Assembly: GCA_947589555.1 (NCBI GenBank)
Contig: CANQAZ010000005.1
Location: 1-45,389, forward strand
Length of the DNA: 45,389 nt
Direction of reading: 5' to 3'
From: an uncultured Clostridia bacterium
GTDB lineage: Bacteria; Bacillota; Clostridia; Christensenellales; Borkfalkiaceae
The notes below the pieces were generated by a model that did no database searches, had not been told where the DNA came from, and saw only the letters and a list, made by a program, of their open reading frames with translations. The translations under genes and the position numbers were made by a program. The first letter of the stretch is position 1, and each line of letters starts with the position of its first letter. Below are positions 15,905 to 24,350 of the stretch, in pieces.

Positions 15905-15934
15905 CAAAATTCGGAATAAAATAAGGAGAATGTT

Positions 15935-17812
15935 ATGAAGAAAGGGAAATTTTTGAAATTCGGCGCAGTCCTTTTGGCCGCTTGCCTCGCTTCGGGCGCG
16001 GCCGTCGGCCTCGCGGCTTGCGGCGGCGGTGGCGGCGGCGATATCGAATTCGATGAAAACGGCAACATCCGTCCCAGCGGCAGCGGCAAAACTACCGTCA
16101 ACTTCTGGGGCTACGGCGATGACAACGAACACGCTGTTTTCACCAACCTCGTGGCCCAATTCAACGAAAAATACAAGGATGCCAACCTCGAAGTGAAATA
16201 CGAACAGTATTCCTCCGATGAACTCGGCCGCAAAGTGAAATCGGCCCTCAAATCGTCGCGCGCGGCAGTGGATATCTTCTACGCCGGCGACGCCGACTAC
16301 AAGACATACGCCACCGCGGGCTACCTCGAACCCCTCGACGTGTGGATCAACGGCGGCGAGACCGAAAGCGGCACCACCCTCCCCGCCAGCAAGGAGATCA
16401 AAATAGAGGAAATGTGGGAGACCTCCGTCAACCGCTATAAGTACGACGTGGAAACCACCACCGAGGACGGCCCCAACGCCCACTATTGGGGCATCCCGAA
16501 GGACATCGGGCCCATCGTCATCTTCTATAACGAAACGCAGTTCAACAACGCGGGCATCAAGGTCATTTCGGTGGCCAAAGAGGACCTTGCCGAATTCAAC
16601 GCGGGCACCAAAGCGGATGCGCGCGGCAAAACAAAGACGGAATACGGCATCACGGGCGAAGTCAAGGAAAAGGGCTACTTTGTGGACGGCACGCAGAAGT
16701 GGTTCAACAACCAAATCCCCATGAGTTGGGAGGAGACCATCGATGTTGCGACCATTCTCAAACAAGACAATGCCGCCAACAATAAGTACAGCGGCTACTA
16801 CACCGAGTGGTGGTTCAACTACGGCTGGTCGGTCGGCGGCGACTGCATCGAATACGTCGAGGATAGCGACCCGCAGTACACCGGCGGCTATTGGGATCTG
16901 ACCCTCTTCGAGGATACCCCCAACTACATCGTGGCGGATAACGTACAGGGCACCGTGACCGTGGGCAGTAAGGCTTACTCCGCCGGCCAACTCATCGAAT
17001 GGAAGGATAAGATACAGGATACCCATGCGGCGAATCGCGTTGTCACCCAACAGGTGAAGGATCTCGCCACGGCGGGCACGCTGAATGAACTTCCCTCCCA
17101 GCGCGATGCGATGATCGAATTTGTCGCCCTCACCACCCCCACGACCACCGAAGTCGCCAAAGGAAAGTATGGCCACGCCGTGAGCGCGTATCCCAAGCAG
17201 ATCGGCTCCGATAGCGACAAGGCGACCAAGTTTGCGGAAGGGCAGATCGGCATGCTTGTGGACGGCAGATGGAACGTTGTGGACTTCCGCAAGCAGTGCG
17301 GCGAGAAGCCGGGCGACGGCGCCGCGGGCGGCGGCAAGTTCGAATGGGACGTTGCGCCTCTCCCTCAGTATAAGAAATACGACGCGCAGGGCAACGTCAC
17401 CGTGCACGGCGTGGAAGCGGGGCACTCGGGCTCCGTGGCCCTCTGCATCAACAAGAAATCCACCAAAAAGAACGCGGCTTGGCTCTTTGCCGAATTCATC
17501 GGCGGCAGAACGGGACAAACGGCGCAGGCCGAATCGGGCTTTGCCATTCCTTCGCAAAAGGACCTCGCCAATTCCGAAGTGTTCCTGCAATCGGGAAAGA
17601 ATCCCCGCAACTCTTCCGTGTTTGTGCGCGCGGCCGCGTACGAGACCCCCGGCGACTGGTGGTATTTGAGAGACAACGCGTGGATCAACGCGTGGGCAAA
17701 CGACCTCAACCACAAAGTGAGAGAGGGCGACATGACCTTCCTCGCTCTTGTTAATTCCGATTCGGTGGGGAATACGCCCAATCTGTTGAAAGAATACACC
17801 AAGAAATCCTGA
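15935..17812 (+). CDS. Sugar ABC transporter substrate-binding lipoprotein (family 1)
   Basis: The 625-residue lipoprotein has signal and lipobox GLAAC (Cys29), then a glycine-rich linker. The mature part starts with TVNFWGYGDDNEHAVFTNLVAQFNEKY, typical of family 1 solute-binding proteins for CUT1 oligosaccharide importers, and ends with SGSVALCINKKSTKKNAAWLFAEFI and FAIPSQKDLA, also typical. It is longer than the usual 420-450 residues; the insertions lie in the middle and suggest a large ligand. AAGGAG precedes the ATG. Two permease genes follow at once, so this is the binding component of that importer. Confidence 0.92.
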   Translation: MKKGKFLKFGAVLLAACLASGAAVGLAACGGGGGGDIEFDENGNIRPSGSGKTTVNFWGYGDDNEHAVFTNLVAQFNEKYKDANLEVKYEQYSSDELGRKVKSALKSSRAAVDIFYAGDADYKTYATAGYLEPLDVWINGGETESGTTLPASKEIKIEEMWETSVNRYKYDVETTTEDGPNAHYWGIPKDIGPIVIFYNETQFNNAGIKVISVAKEDLAEFNAGTKADARGKTKTEYGITGEVKEKGYFVDGTQKWFNNQIPMSWEETIDVATILKQDNAANNKYSGYYTEWWFNYGWSVGGDCIEYVEDSDPQYTGGYWDLTLFEDTPNYIVADNVQGTVTVGSKAYSAGQLIEWKDKIQDTHAANRVVTQQVKDLATAGTLNELPSQRDAMIEFVALTTPTTTEVAKGKYGHAVSAYPKQIGSDSDKATKFAEGQIGMLVDGRWNVVDFRKQCGEKPGDGAAGGGKFEWDVAPLPQYKKYDAQGNVTVHGVEAGHSGSVALCINKKSTKKNAAWLFAEFIGGRTGQTAQAESGFAIPSQKDLANSEVFLQSGKNPRNSSVFVRAAAYETPGDWWYLRDNAWINAWANDLNHKVREGDMTFLALVNSDSVGNTPNLLKEYTKKS

Positions 17813-17826
17813 CCGCGGGAGGGCTT

Positions 17827-18867
17827 ATGGAACGGGAAAATACAATTGAATTCGCCGAAGGGACGGAGAATATAGCCGATTCCGAAGCGGTCTTTCCCGA
17901 AATGGAAACAGCGGAAGCCACGGCGCTTGACGGGCCTGTGCCCGTCAAGCCCAAAAAGCGCAAGCGGATGGATGCGGAAGAAATTTACGGCACCTTCCTT
18001 GCCGCTATCCCGCTGATCGGCTTTCTCATCTTCGGCTTCGTGCCCCTCATCCTCGCCTTCTTCATGGCCTTCCTCGATATGGGCTACGGCTGGAACATCG
18101 CGGACGGCGAGTGGGTCGGGTTCGATAACTTTGTGTTCCTCTTCACCACGGCAAAAGAGGAGGTGGGCATCTCCATTTTCGAAGCGATCGGCAATACGCT
18201 TTTGCTCGGGATCTCCACCTTCATCAGCCAGATCCTCGCGCTTGCGGTCTCCTATCTTTTGAGCCGCGATATCCGCGGGAGAGGGATATGGCGCATCATC
18301 TATTTCATCCCTTACGTCTGCTCCACCGTCGCCATCACCTTGATGTGGAAGTATATGTTCGATCCGAGTTACGGTATCATCAACCAGATCATCGGCAATA
18401 CGGACATCATGAACGGCGCCATTGAATGGACGACCGATCCCACCGTGTTTTATGTGACCATCAACATCATCAGCATCTGGTCGGGCATGGGTTACGGCAT
18501 TTTGCTCTATTCGGCGGCGCTCACCAACATCAACCAATCCTCTTTGGAGGCGGCGGAGATCGACGGCGCGGGGTCCTTTACCAAGTTCTTCCGCATCGTG
18601 TTGCCCTCCATTTCGCCCACGACCTTCTACCTGCTCATCATGGGGGTCATCGGCATGTTGCAGTCCTTCACCATCACCAACGTGTTCGATAAGGGCGGCG
18701 GACCCGATTTCCACGGCGTTACCATCGTGTTCTTCATGTTCCAGTATCTCTACGAATGGGAAAACGTCGGCGTTGCAAGCGCCGCGGCATGGGTGCTTAC
18801 CTTGCTCATCTTGCTTGTAACGGTCATCCAATTCTTCGGTTCAAGGAGGTGGGTCAAGTATGATTGA
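17827..18867 (+). CDS. CUT1 sugar ABC transporter permease, MalF/UgpA type
   Basis: The 346-residue membrane protein has six core transmembrane segments and the EAA loop EAAEIDGAGSFTKFFRIVLP (from residue 241), which docks to the ATPase. An acidic N-terminal tail of about 45 residues precedes the first membrane helix, ending in a lysine/arginine patch (KPKKRKR). It begins 14 bases after the binding-protein gene and overlaps the next permease by eight bases. With the second permease it forms the heterodimeric channel. The sugar is not deducible but should match the GH43/GH2 products. Confidence 0.93.
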   Translation: MERENTIEFAEGTENIADSEAVFPEMETAEATALDGPVPVKPKKRKRMDAEEIYGTFLAAIPLIGFLIFGFVPLILAFFMAFLDMGYGWNIADGEWVGFDNFVFLFTTAKEEVGISIFEAIGNTLLLGISTFISQILALAVSYLLSRDIRGRGIWRIIYFIPYVCSTVAITLMWKYMFDPSYGIINQIIGNTDIMNGAIEWTTDPTVFYVTINIISIWSGMGYGILLYSAALTNINQSSLEAAEIDGAGSFTKFFRIVLPSISPTTFYLLIMGVIGMLQSFTITNVFDKGGGPDFHGVTIVFFMFQYLYEWENVGVASAAAWVLTLLILLVTVIQFFGSRRWVKYD

Positions 18868-19843
18868 CGATCGTCCGTCGGGCGCGACGCCCGCAAACGA
18901 GGCGGATGTACTCACCGTGCCCGCAAACGAGGCGGATGTACTCACCGCCCCGCCCGCGGAGAAAAAAACCAAGACGATGCACAGCGGAAAGAGGGCGAAA
19001 CTCATTTCGAAGATCGTCATTTACACGATCCTCGTATTTTACGCCTTCATCATCATCTTTCCCTTCCTCGTCGTCATCCTCACCTCCCTCAAAACATGGC
19101 AGGATGCGCGCGCTTCCACCTTTTCGTGGATCCCCCCGATGGGTTACACCTTTGAAGCATACAAAGAGGTGTTCACCTATATGGCGGGTTCCGATATGGT
19201 GCTTCCTTCCATCGTCAACGGGTTCTTCAACACCCTGATGTATGTGCTTCCGCCCACCATTTTGGGACTTTTCACCTCCGCCATCTCGGCGTACGCCTTT
19301 TCCAAGTTGCGCTTCCGCGCCAAGAAATGGATGTACACCCTTCTGCTCGGAACGATGATGGTCCCCGGCACCATTATGATCGTGCCGCAGTACGTCATCT
19401 ACGATATGATCGGCTGGACGCACACCCCCCTTCCCCTCATCATCCCCGGCATGTTCGGCGCGGCCGCCTGTGTGTTCTTCATGCGGCAATTTTATACGGG
19501 CATCCCGGATAGTTTGGTGGAGGCGGCAAAACTCGACGGGCTCGGGTACCTCGGCATCTTTTTCCGCATCATGGTCCCGCTTGCCGTGCCCGCCCTCCTC
19601 GCGCAGGGGCTACTTGGCTTCATCGGCGGGTATAACGACTTCCTCGGCCCCTTGCTCTACCTCGATTCGGATAAGTTGAGCACCTTGCAAATCGCGTTGA
19701 CGAACATGGCGGGCACGTACAGCAAACGGCCCAACGTCGTAATGGCGGCCAGCCTTATCGCTCTCCTGCCCATGCTCATCGTGTACTTTTTCACGCAACG
19801 CTACTTTATCTCGGGCATCGTCTCGAGCGGCCTCAAAGAATAA
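18860..19843 (+). CDS. CUT1 sugar ABC transporter permease, MalG/UgpE type
   Basis: The 327-residue partner permease has six transmembrane segments and EAAKLDGLGYLGIFFRIMVP (from residue 221) as the ATPase-contact loop. The N-terminal tail contains PANEADVLT twice in a row, produced by a 30-bp tandem repeat. The start at 18860 lies inside the end of the first permease gene, after AAGGAGGTGGG, so translation is coupled. No ABC ATPase gene is in the window; as in many Gram-positive CUT1 systems a shared MsmX/MsmK-type ATPase encoded elsewhere is expected. Confidence 0.93.
   Translation: MIDDRPSGATPANEADVLTVPANEADVLTAPPAEKKTKTMHSGKRAKLISKIVIYTILVFYAFIIIFPFLVVILTSLKTWQDARASTFSWIPPMGYTFEAYKEVFTYMAGSDMVLPSIVNGFFNTLMYVLPPTILGLFTSAISAYAFSKLRFRAKKWMYTLLLGTMMVPGTIMIVPQYVIYDMIGWTHTPLPLIIPGMFGAAACVFFMRQFYTGIPDSLVEAAKLDGLGYLGIFFRIMVPLAVPALLAQGLLGFIGGYNDFLGPLLYLDSDKLSTLQIALTNMAGTYSKRPNVVMAASLIALLPMLIVYFFTQRYFISGIVSSGLKE
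18889..18947 (+). repeat. 30-bp tandem duplication in the permease gene
   Basis: The first copy starts at 18889 and the second at 18919; 29 bases are identical. It keeps the frame and duplicates ten residues in the cytoplasmic N-terminal tail. Confidence 0.95.
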
Positions 19844-19858
19844 TCGAAAGGAGATATC

Positions 19859-22411
19859 ATGAAAAAATTTTTGAAACTTTCTTCCCTTGCTCTCGCTCTG
19901 TGCATGAGCGCCGGCTCTGTTGCGGCTCTGGCCGCGTGCGGAGATAACGGTGGCGGCGGAGGCGGCGGCAACGGCGACGTGACGGGAACGTTCGACTACG
20001 AAACCGAACTTCTCAGCGAAATGGCAGATCCCTCCCGCGACTACAACGGCAATCTTTTCTTCGTCAATTCCCTTGAATTCGGCGTGGCGGACCCCTCGGT
20101 CATCTATATTTCGGAAGGGGAAGAGGCGGGCTACTTCTATGCCTACGGCACGAGCGACGAGATCGGCGGGCACGGCTTCCAGGCGTGGCGTTCGAAGGAC
20201 CTCGCCCACTGGGAAGCGATGGGCGTTGCCATGTTCCCCGATTTTTCCAAAGCGTGGGCAACGGATAACTACTGGGCGCCCGAAGTGCTCTACGATGCGG
20301 CGGCCAAAAAGTATTATTTGGTTTACAACGCGTGGAACCAAAACGAATGGCTGACCACCGAGAGCAGACTTTGCCTCTCCGTGGCCGAATCCGACCAACC
20401 CTACGGGCCCTTTGTGACGCCCAACCGCGAAAACATGGACGGCGATCCCATTTCGCCTTCCCGCCCCGTGTTCGACCTGCACGCCGATCCCTCGGATGAA
20501 AGGATCTCTTCCGTCAACACAAGGATCCCCGAAAAGTACAGGAATATGGGCTTTGACTGCGCCCTCGACGCGCACTTCTTCATTGACCCCGCTACCCAGC
20601 AAAAATATGTGTTCTTCGGTTGGTACGGTTTGCGCGGCGTCGGACAGGGCGATTCGGACGGCACCCACCTCTTCGGCATGGAGATGAAGGATTGGTACAC
20701 CCCCAATTACGAAACGCTCACCGAACTCACGGCGCCCGGGTACAGTTCCCTCGATGTGTACTATGCGCAAAAGGGCACGCCCGACGTTCCCGATGAAAAG
20801 AACGTAAACGAAGGCCCGTTCGTGTACTATCACGACGGCATCTATTACCTCACGTACAGCGTTTGCGGCTATCAGGATGTGGATTACCGCGTCATTCAGG
20901 CGACGGCCTCCTCGCCCCTCGGCAAATACACCAAAGTGGACGAGGATGACGGCGGCAAGGTCATTTCCACGAGCGTGGATTGGTCTCACTTTGCAAGCGC
21001 GGGGCACCACTGCTTCATCGAAGCGGGGGACGACCTCTTCATCGCTTACCACACCTTCAAAAACCGCCAGTCTTACGAACCCGACCACCGCGCGCTCGCC
21101 CTCGACAAGGTGGTGTGGACGGAGAACAGCGCAGGCTTGACCGTCATGCACACCAACGGGCCCACGTGGTCGCTCCAACCCCTCCCCGAAGCCATTTCGG
21201 GCTACAAGAACATCGCGCCTTCCGCAAGTGTGACCGTCAACGGCAAAGATTCCGCGGCGGACGCCGATATCGGACTGCTCACCGACGGCATCGTCAAGTA
21301 TCAGGAGTTCGACCTCGCCGAGGAATACGAATCGGAAGAGGAAAAGAACGAGATCGTGTTCAAGTGGGACAATGCCAAAACGGCGCGCGCCATCCTCGTC
21401 TACAATTCGTGGAATTACGAAACCACCTTCGCCTCCGTCGATAAGATCGAAGTCGATTATTTGAAGGGGAACGGCGACATGGGCACCGTAACGATGAACA
21501 ACGTCGCTTACGACTGGGATTGGTGCTTTGAGGACGAAGCGGAATTTATCCGCCCGGGCGGCTCCGCGATGGTGGAATTCAACGAAATGCCCGTCAAAGA
21601 AGTCCGTATCACCGTCAGCATGCCCGGAGACGCGGACGCCGTGGCCATCCCCGAGATCGTCATTCTCGGCAAAGATGCGGCAACGGCGGGCGTGACGAGT
21701 TTCACCGAATATTCCTTCGAGAACAATGAATGCGGTTCTCCCCACATCATCAACGAGAGCAGGACGTTTGGCGACGTTGTGGTAAACGGCAAGAAATCGA
21801 CTTACATCACCACGATGTACGGCTACGACCTCAGCCACGACGACGGCACGGCGGACGCCTACATCACGCAGTCGGGCGCGCGCGACCAGTTTGCCTTCTT
21901 TAAGGACATCTTCTCGACCACGCTCTATGCAAAGGCAACCTTCACCGTACCGGCGGACAGGGGCTTTGCAAACGACGCTTATCCGAAATTCGGTATGGTC
22001 CTCCGTTGCGAGACCACCAACCTCCTCGGGGACGCCGTGCACAACTCCATCATCTACTATGTGGACGCCGCCAACAACTACACGAAGGAGACCGTGGGTT
22101 GCGCCCAGCGCAAAACCGACGACAGCGATTGGCTGTGGGGACAGGACGAGACCCTTCAAGATGTGCCCGGGATCAGGTATAAGAACGGGGGTACCGTCAC
22201 CCTCGAAATCATCCGCAAGGGCGCAACGTTCTACTTCTTCTGCAACGGACAACTCAAAATCACGAAGAGCGACTTCCTCATCTTCGAAGCGGACGTTGAA
22301 AGCGCAGTGGGCTTCTTCTCCTTCAACACGCCCATGAAGATCACGAACTACGAGGCCACGCAGGACAGCGCCGCCGTCGATGCGAAGTTGGCGGCCCTTC
22401 AATCGGCCTGA
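19859..22411 (+). CDS. Glycoside hydrolase family 43 lipoprotein with C-terminal accessory domains
   Basis: The 850-residue protein has a lipobox ALAAC (Cys27) and a Gly/Asn linker. The GH43 propeller follows, with general base D78 (GVADPSV), modulator D237 (CALDAHFF) and acid E318 (NVNEGPF). After about residue 450 comes a discoidin-like beta-sandwich (NIAPSASVTVNGKDSAADA... with a LLTDG motif). The last 195 residues (about 655-850) match residues 317-507 of the giant lipoprotein. It should trim arabinose- or xylose-containing side chains or chains at the cell surface. GAAAGGAGATATC gives a strong ribosome site. It sits between the permeases and a GH2 gene in the same operon. Confidence 0.9.
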   Translation: MKKFLKLSSLALALCMSAGSVAALAACGDNGGGGGGGNGDVTGTFDYETELLSEMADPSRDYNGNLFFVNSLEFGVADPSVIYISEGEEAGYFYAYGTSDEIGGHGFQAWRSKDLAHWEAMGVAMFPDFSKAWATDNYWAPEVLYDAAAKKYYLVYNAWNQNEWLTTESRLCLSVAESDQPYGPFVTPNRENMDGDPISPSRPVFDLHADPSDERISSVNTRIPEKYRNMGFDCALDAHFFIDPATQQKYVFFGWYGLRGVGQGDSDGTHLFGMEMKDWYTPNYETLTELTAPGYSSLDVYYAQKGTPDVPDEKNVNEGPFVYYHDGIYYLTYSVCGYQDVDYRVIQATASSPLGKYTKVDEDDGGKVISTSVDWSHFASAGHHCFIEAGDDLFIAYHTFKNRQSYEPDHRALALDKVVWTENSAGLTVMHTNGPTWSLQPLPEAISGYKNIAPSASVTVNGKDSAADADIGLLTDGIVKYQEFDLAEEYESEEEKNEIVFKWDNAKTARAILVYNSWNYETTFASVDKIEVDYLKGNGDMGTVTMNNVAYDWDWCFEDEAEFIRPGGSAMVEFNEMPVKEVRITVSMPGDADAVAIPEIVILGKDAATAGVTSFTEYSFENNECGSPHIINESRTFGDVVVNGKKSTYITTMYGYDLSHDDGTADAYITQSGARDQFAFFKDIFSTTLYAKATFTVPADRGFANDAYPKFGMVLRCETTNLLGDAVHNSIIYYVDAANNYTKETVGCAQRKTDDSDWLWGQDETLQDVPGIRYKNGGTVTLEIIRKGATFYFFCNGQLKITKSDFLIFEADVESAVGFFSFNTPMKITNYEATQDSAAVDAKLAALQSA

Positions 22412-22434
22412 ATTTGACAAAAGGAGACAGGACT

Positions 22435-24171
22435 ATGTGGCAGAGAAACGAGTATCCGCGTCCGCAATTCATGCGGGATGATTGGCTTTCTCTCAACGGC
22501 GAATGGGAATTCGCCTTCGACGATGCGGATGAGGGGCTCGCGAAGGGCTACGATACGGGGCGGGTGAGTTTGCCCCTCCGTATCAACGTTCCTTTCACCT
22601 ACCAGTATCCCGCGAGCGGCGTCGGCGAGACCGCCGTGCATGAGCGCGTATGGTACCGCAGAACGTTCTCGGCGAAGGGGGGCAGGCACGCCCTGCTCTC
22701 CTTCAACGGGGCGGACTACAAGGCGGACGTATGGCTCAACGGCAAGCACGTCCTTTGCCACGAGGGGGGCTATACTCCCTTCTCGGCGGACGTGACAAAG
22801 TACTTGAAGAGGGGAGAGAACGTCCTTGTGGTGCGTTGCTACGACCCCGCCGACCCCGTGTTGCCGCGCGGCAAGCAGAGTTGGACGGGCGATCGCTTCG
22901 GGTGCTGGTATATCCCCAACACGGGACTTTGGCAAAGCGTGTGGATCGATTGGGTGGGGGAGGACGCCATCCGCTCCCACACCCTCTTCGCCGACTACGA
23001 CGGTTGCGCCGTTTCGGGACAGATCGATACGGCGGGCATTGCGGACGAGGCGGAGATCGCCGTCACTTTGAAGGGAGAGCCCGTCAAGACGGTGCGCTTC
23101 TCCCTCGACGGGAAACGTACGCGCTACTCCTTTGTGTTGAAGGAGATCAATTCGGTGGACGCCGACTATTCGTGGAGCCCCGAGCGCCCCGTGCTGTTCG
23201 GCGCGGAATTCCGCCTGTTTGCGGGCGGAAAGTTGGTCGACCGCGCTAAGGCGCGCTTCGGCTTCCGCAAACTCACGGTGGACGGGGACCGGATCGTACT
23301 CAACAACAGGCCCCTTTACCAGAGGCTCATCCTCGACCAGGGATATTGGCCGGAGAGCGGCATCACCCCCCCGAGCGCGGAGGCCGTCAAAAAGGACATC
23401 CTCCTCGCCATGCAGATGGGCTTCAACGGCGCGCGCAAGCACCAAAAGATCGAGGATCCCTATTTCTACTACTATGCGGAGGAACTCGGCTTCCTCACGT
23501 GGTGCGAAATGCCCTCCGCCTACGAATTCTGCGCCGAAGAGCAGGAGAGACTGCTCTCCGAGTGGCAGGCCATCGTCCGCGGGGCGAGCGTGTTCACAAG
23601 CGTGATAACCTATCTTCCGCTCAACGAGAGTTGGGGGGTGCGCAACATCGCTTCCGACACGCAACAGCAGGATTTTGCCCGCGCCGTCTATTTTGCGACC
23701 AAAGCCATCGATCCCACCCGCCCCGTTTCCACCAACGACGGCTGGGAATGCCTCGATGCGACCGACCTCATCGGCATTCACGATTACGCCCGCGACAGCG
23801 CCCTCTTCGCCCAAAAATATTGCGCCGAAAATTACGACGGCCTCTATCCGCAGGGCAGAAGGCTCATGGCGGAGGGCTGTTCCTACCTCGGCCAGCCCGT
23901 GCTCCTCACCGAATTCGGCGGCATCGCCCTTTCGGCCGAGGCAAAGGACGGCAATTGGGGCTACAACGAGGGCGCAACGGACGAAGAGACCTTCTACGCA
24001 AGATATGAGAATCTCATGCAGGGTATTTATGCGCACCCCGGCTTCCGCGGGTTCTGCTATACCCAACTCACCGACGTGCAACAGGAGGTGAACGGTCTCC
24101 TCTACCCCGACCGCACCCCCAAATTCGATTGTGCCGTCATCAAACGCCTCACCGAGGGAGGGCGCAGATAA
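22435..24171 (+). CDS. Glycoside hydrolase family 2 (beta-galactosidase/beta-glucuronidase-like)
   Basis: A 578-residue cytoplasmic enzyme with the GH2 layout: sugar-binding jelly roll (WLSLNGEWEFAFDD... VWLNGKHV, about 15-160), an immunoglobulin-like domain (about 165-270) and a TIM barrel. The acid/base E398 lies in LNESWG, and the nucleophile E493 lies in TEFGG. No signal peptide is present, so it acts on imported oligosaccharides. It is shorter than LacZ (about 1000) and near the size of beta-glucuronidases. The start at 22435 follows AAAGGAGACAGG. It is the last gene of the glycan operon, ending at a terminator. Exact specificity (galactoside, glucuronide or arabinopyranoside) is not decided by the sequence. 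Confidence 0.9.
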   Translation: MWQRNEYPRPQFMRDDWLSLNGEWEFAFDDADEGLAKGYDTGRVSLPLRINVPFTYQYPASGVGETAVHERVWYRRTFSAKGGRHALLSFNGADYKADVWLNGKHVLCHEGGYTPFSADVTKYLKRGENVLVVRCYDPADPVLPRGKQSWTGDRFGCWYIPNTGLWQSVWIDWVGEDAIRSHTLFADYDGCAVSGQIDTAGIADEAEIAVTLKGEPVKTVRFSLDGKRTRYSFVLKEINSVDADYSWSPERPVLFGAEFRLFAGGKLVDRAKARFGFRKLTVDGDRIVLNNRPLYQRLILDQGYWPESGITPPSAEAVKKDILLAMQMGFNGARKHQKIEDPYFYYYAEELGFLTWCEMPSAYEFCAEEQERLLSEWQAIVRGASVFTSVITYLPLNESWGVRNIASDTQQQDFARAVYFATKAIDPTRPVSTNDGWECLDATDLIGIHDYARDSALFAQKYCAENYDGLYPQGRRLMAEGCSYLGQPVLLTEFGGIALSAEAKDGNWGYNEGATDEETFYARYENLMQGIYAHPGFRGFCYTQLTDVQQEVNGLLYPDRTPKFDCAVIKRLTEGGRR

Positions 24172-24250
24172 TTTTCCGCCCCGCGGGCAAGAGGCGCGGT
24201 TCCCCCCCAAGCCGTGCATTTTGTCCGCTCTGAAAGGGAAAATTCCTTCG

Positions 24251-24287
24251 GAAAGCCGGGTGCGTAGTTTTACGTTCCCGGCTTTTT
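24251..24287 (+). terminator. Terminator of the glycan operon
   Basis: AAAGCCGGG (24252-24260) pairs with CCCGGCTTT (24277-24285) around a 16-base loop, followed by TTTC. It lies between the GH2 gene and the metG promoter. Confidence 0.88.
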
Positions 24288-24302
24288 CATTGGTCGAAAT
24301 AT

Positions 24303-24331
24303 TTTACTTTTCGGGCGAATTGCGCTATAAT
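24303..24331 (+). promoter_or_regulatory. Sigma-A promoter of metG
   Basis: TTTACT (24303-24308), 17-base spacer, TATAAT (24326-24331). The leader is only about 14 bases and contains GAGG, so no T-box or SAM riboswitch controls metG here. Confidence 0.78.
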
Positions 24332-24350
24332 GAAAAAAACGAGGTAAATT

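Noticed and set aside
4553..24171. Prophage or integrative element boundaries around the accessory block
   Set aside because: No integrase, transposase, attachment-site repeat, tRNA or phage gene was seen at either edge; the block is described as accessory by gene content only.
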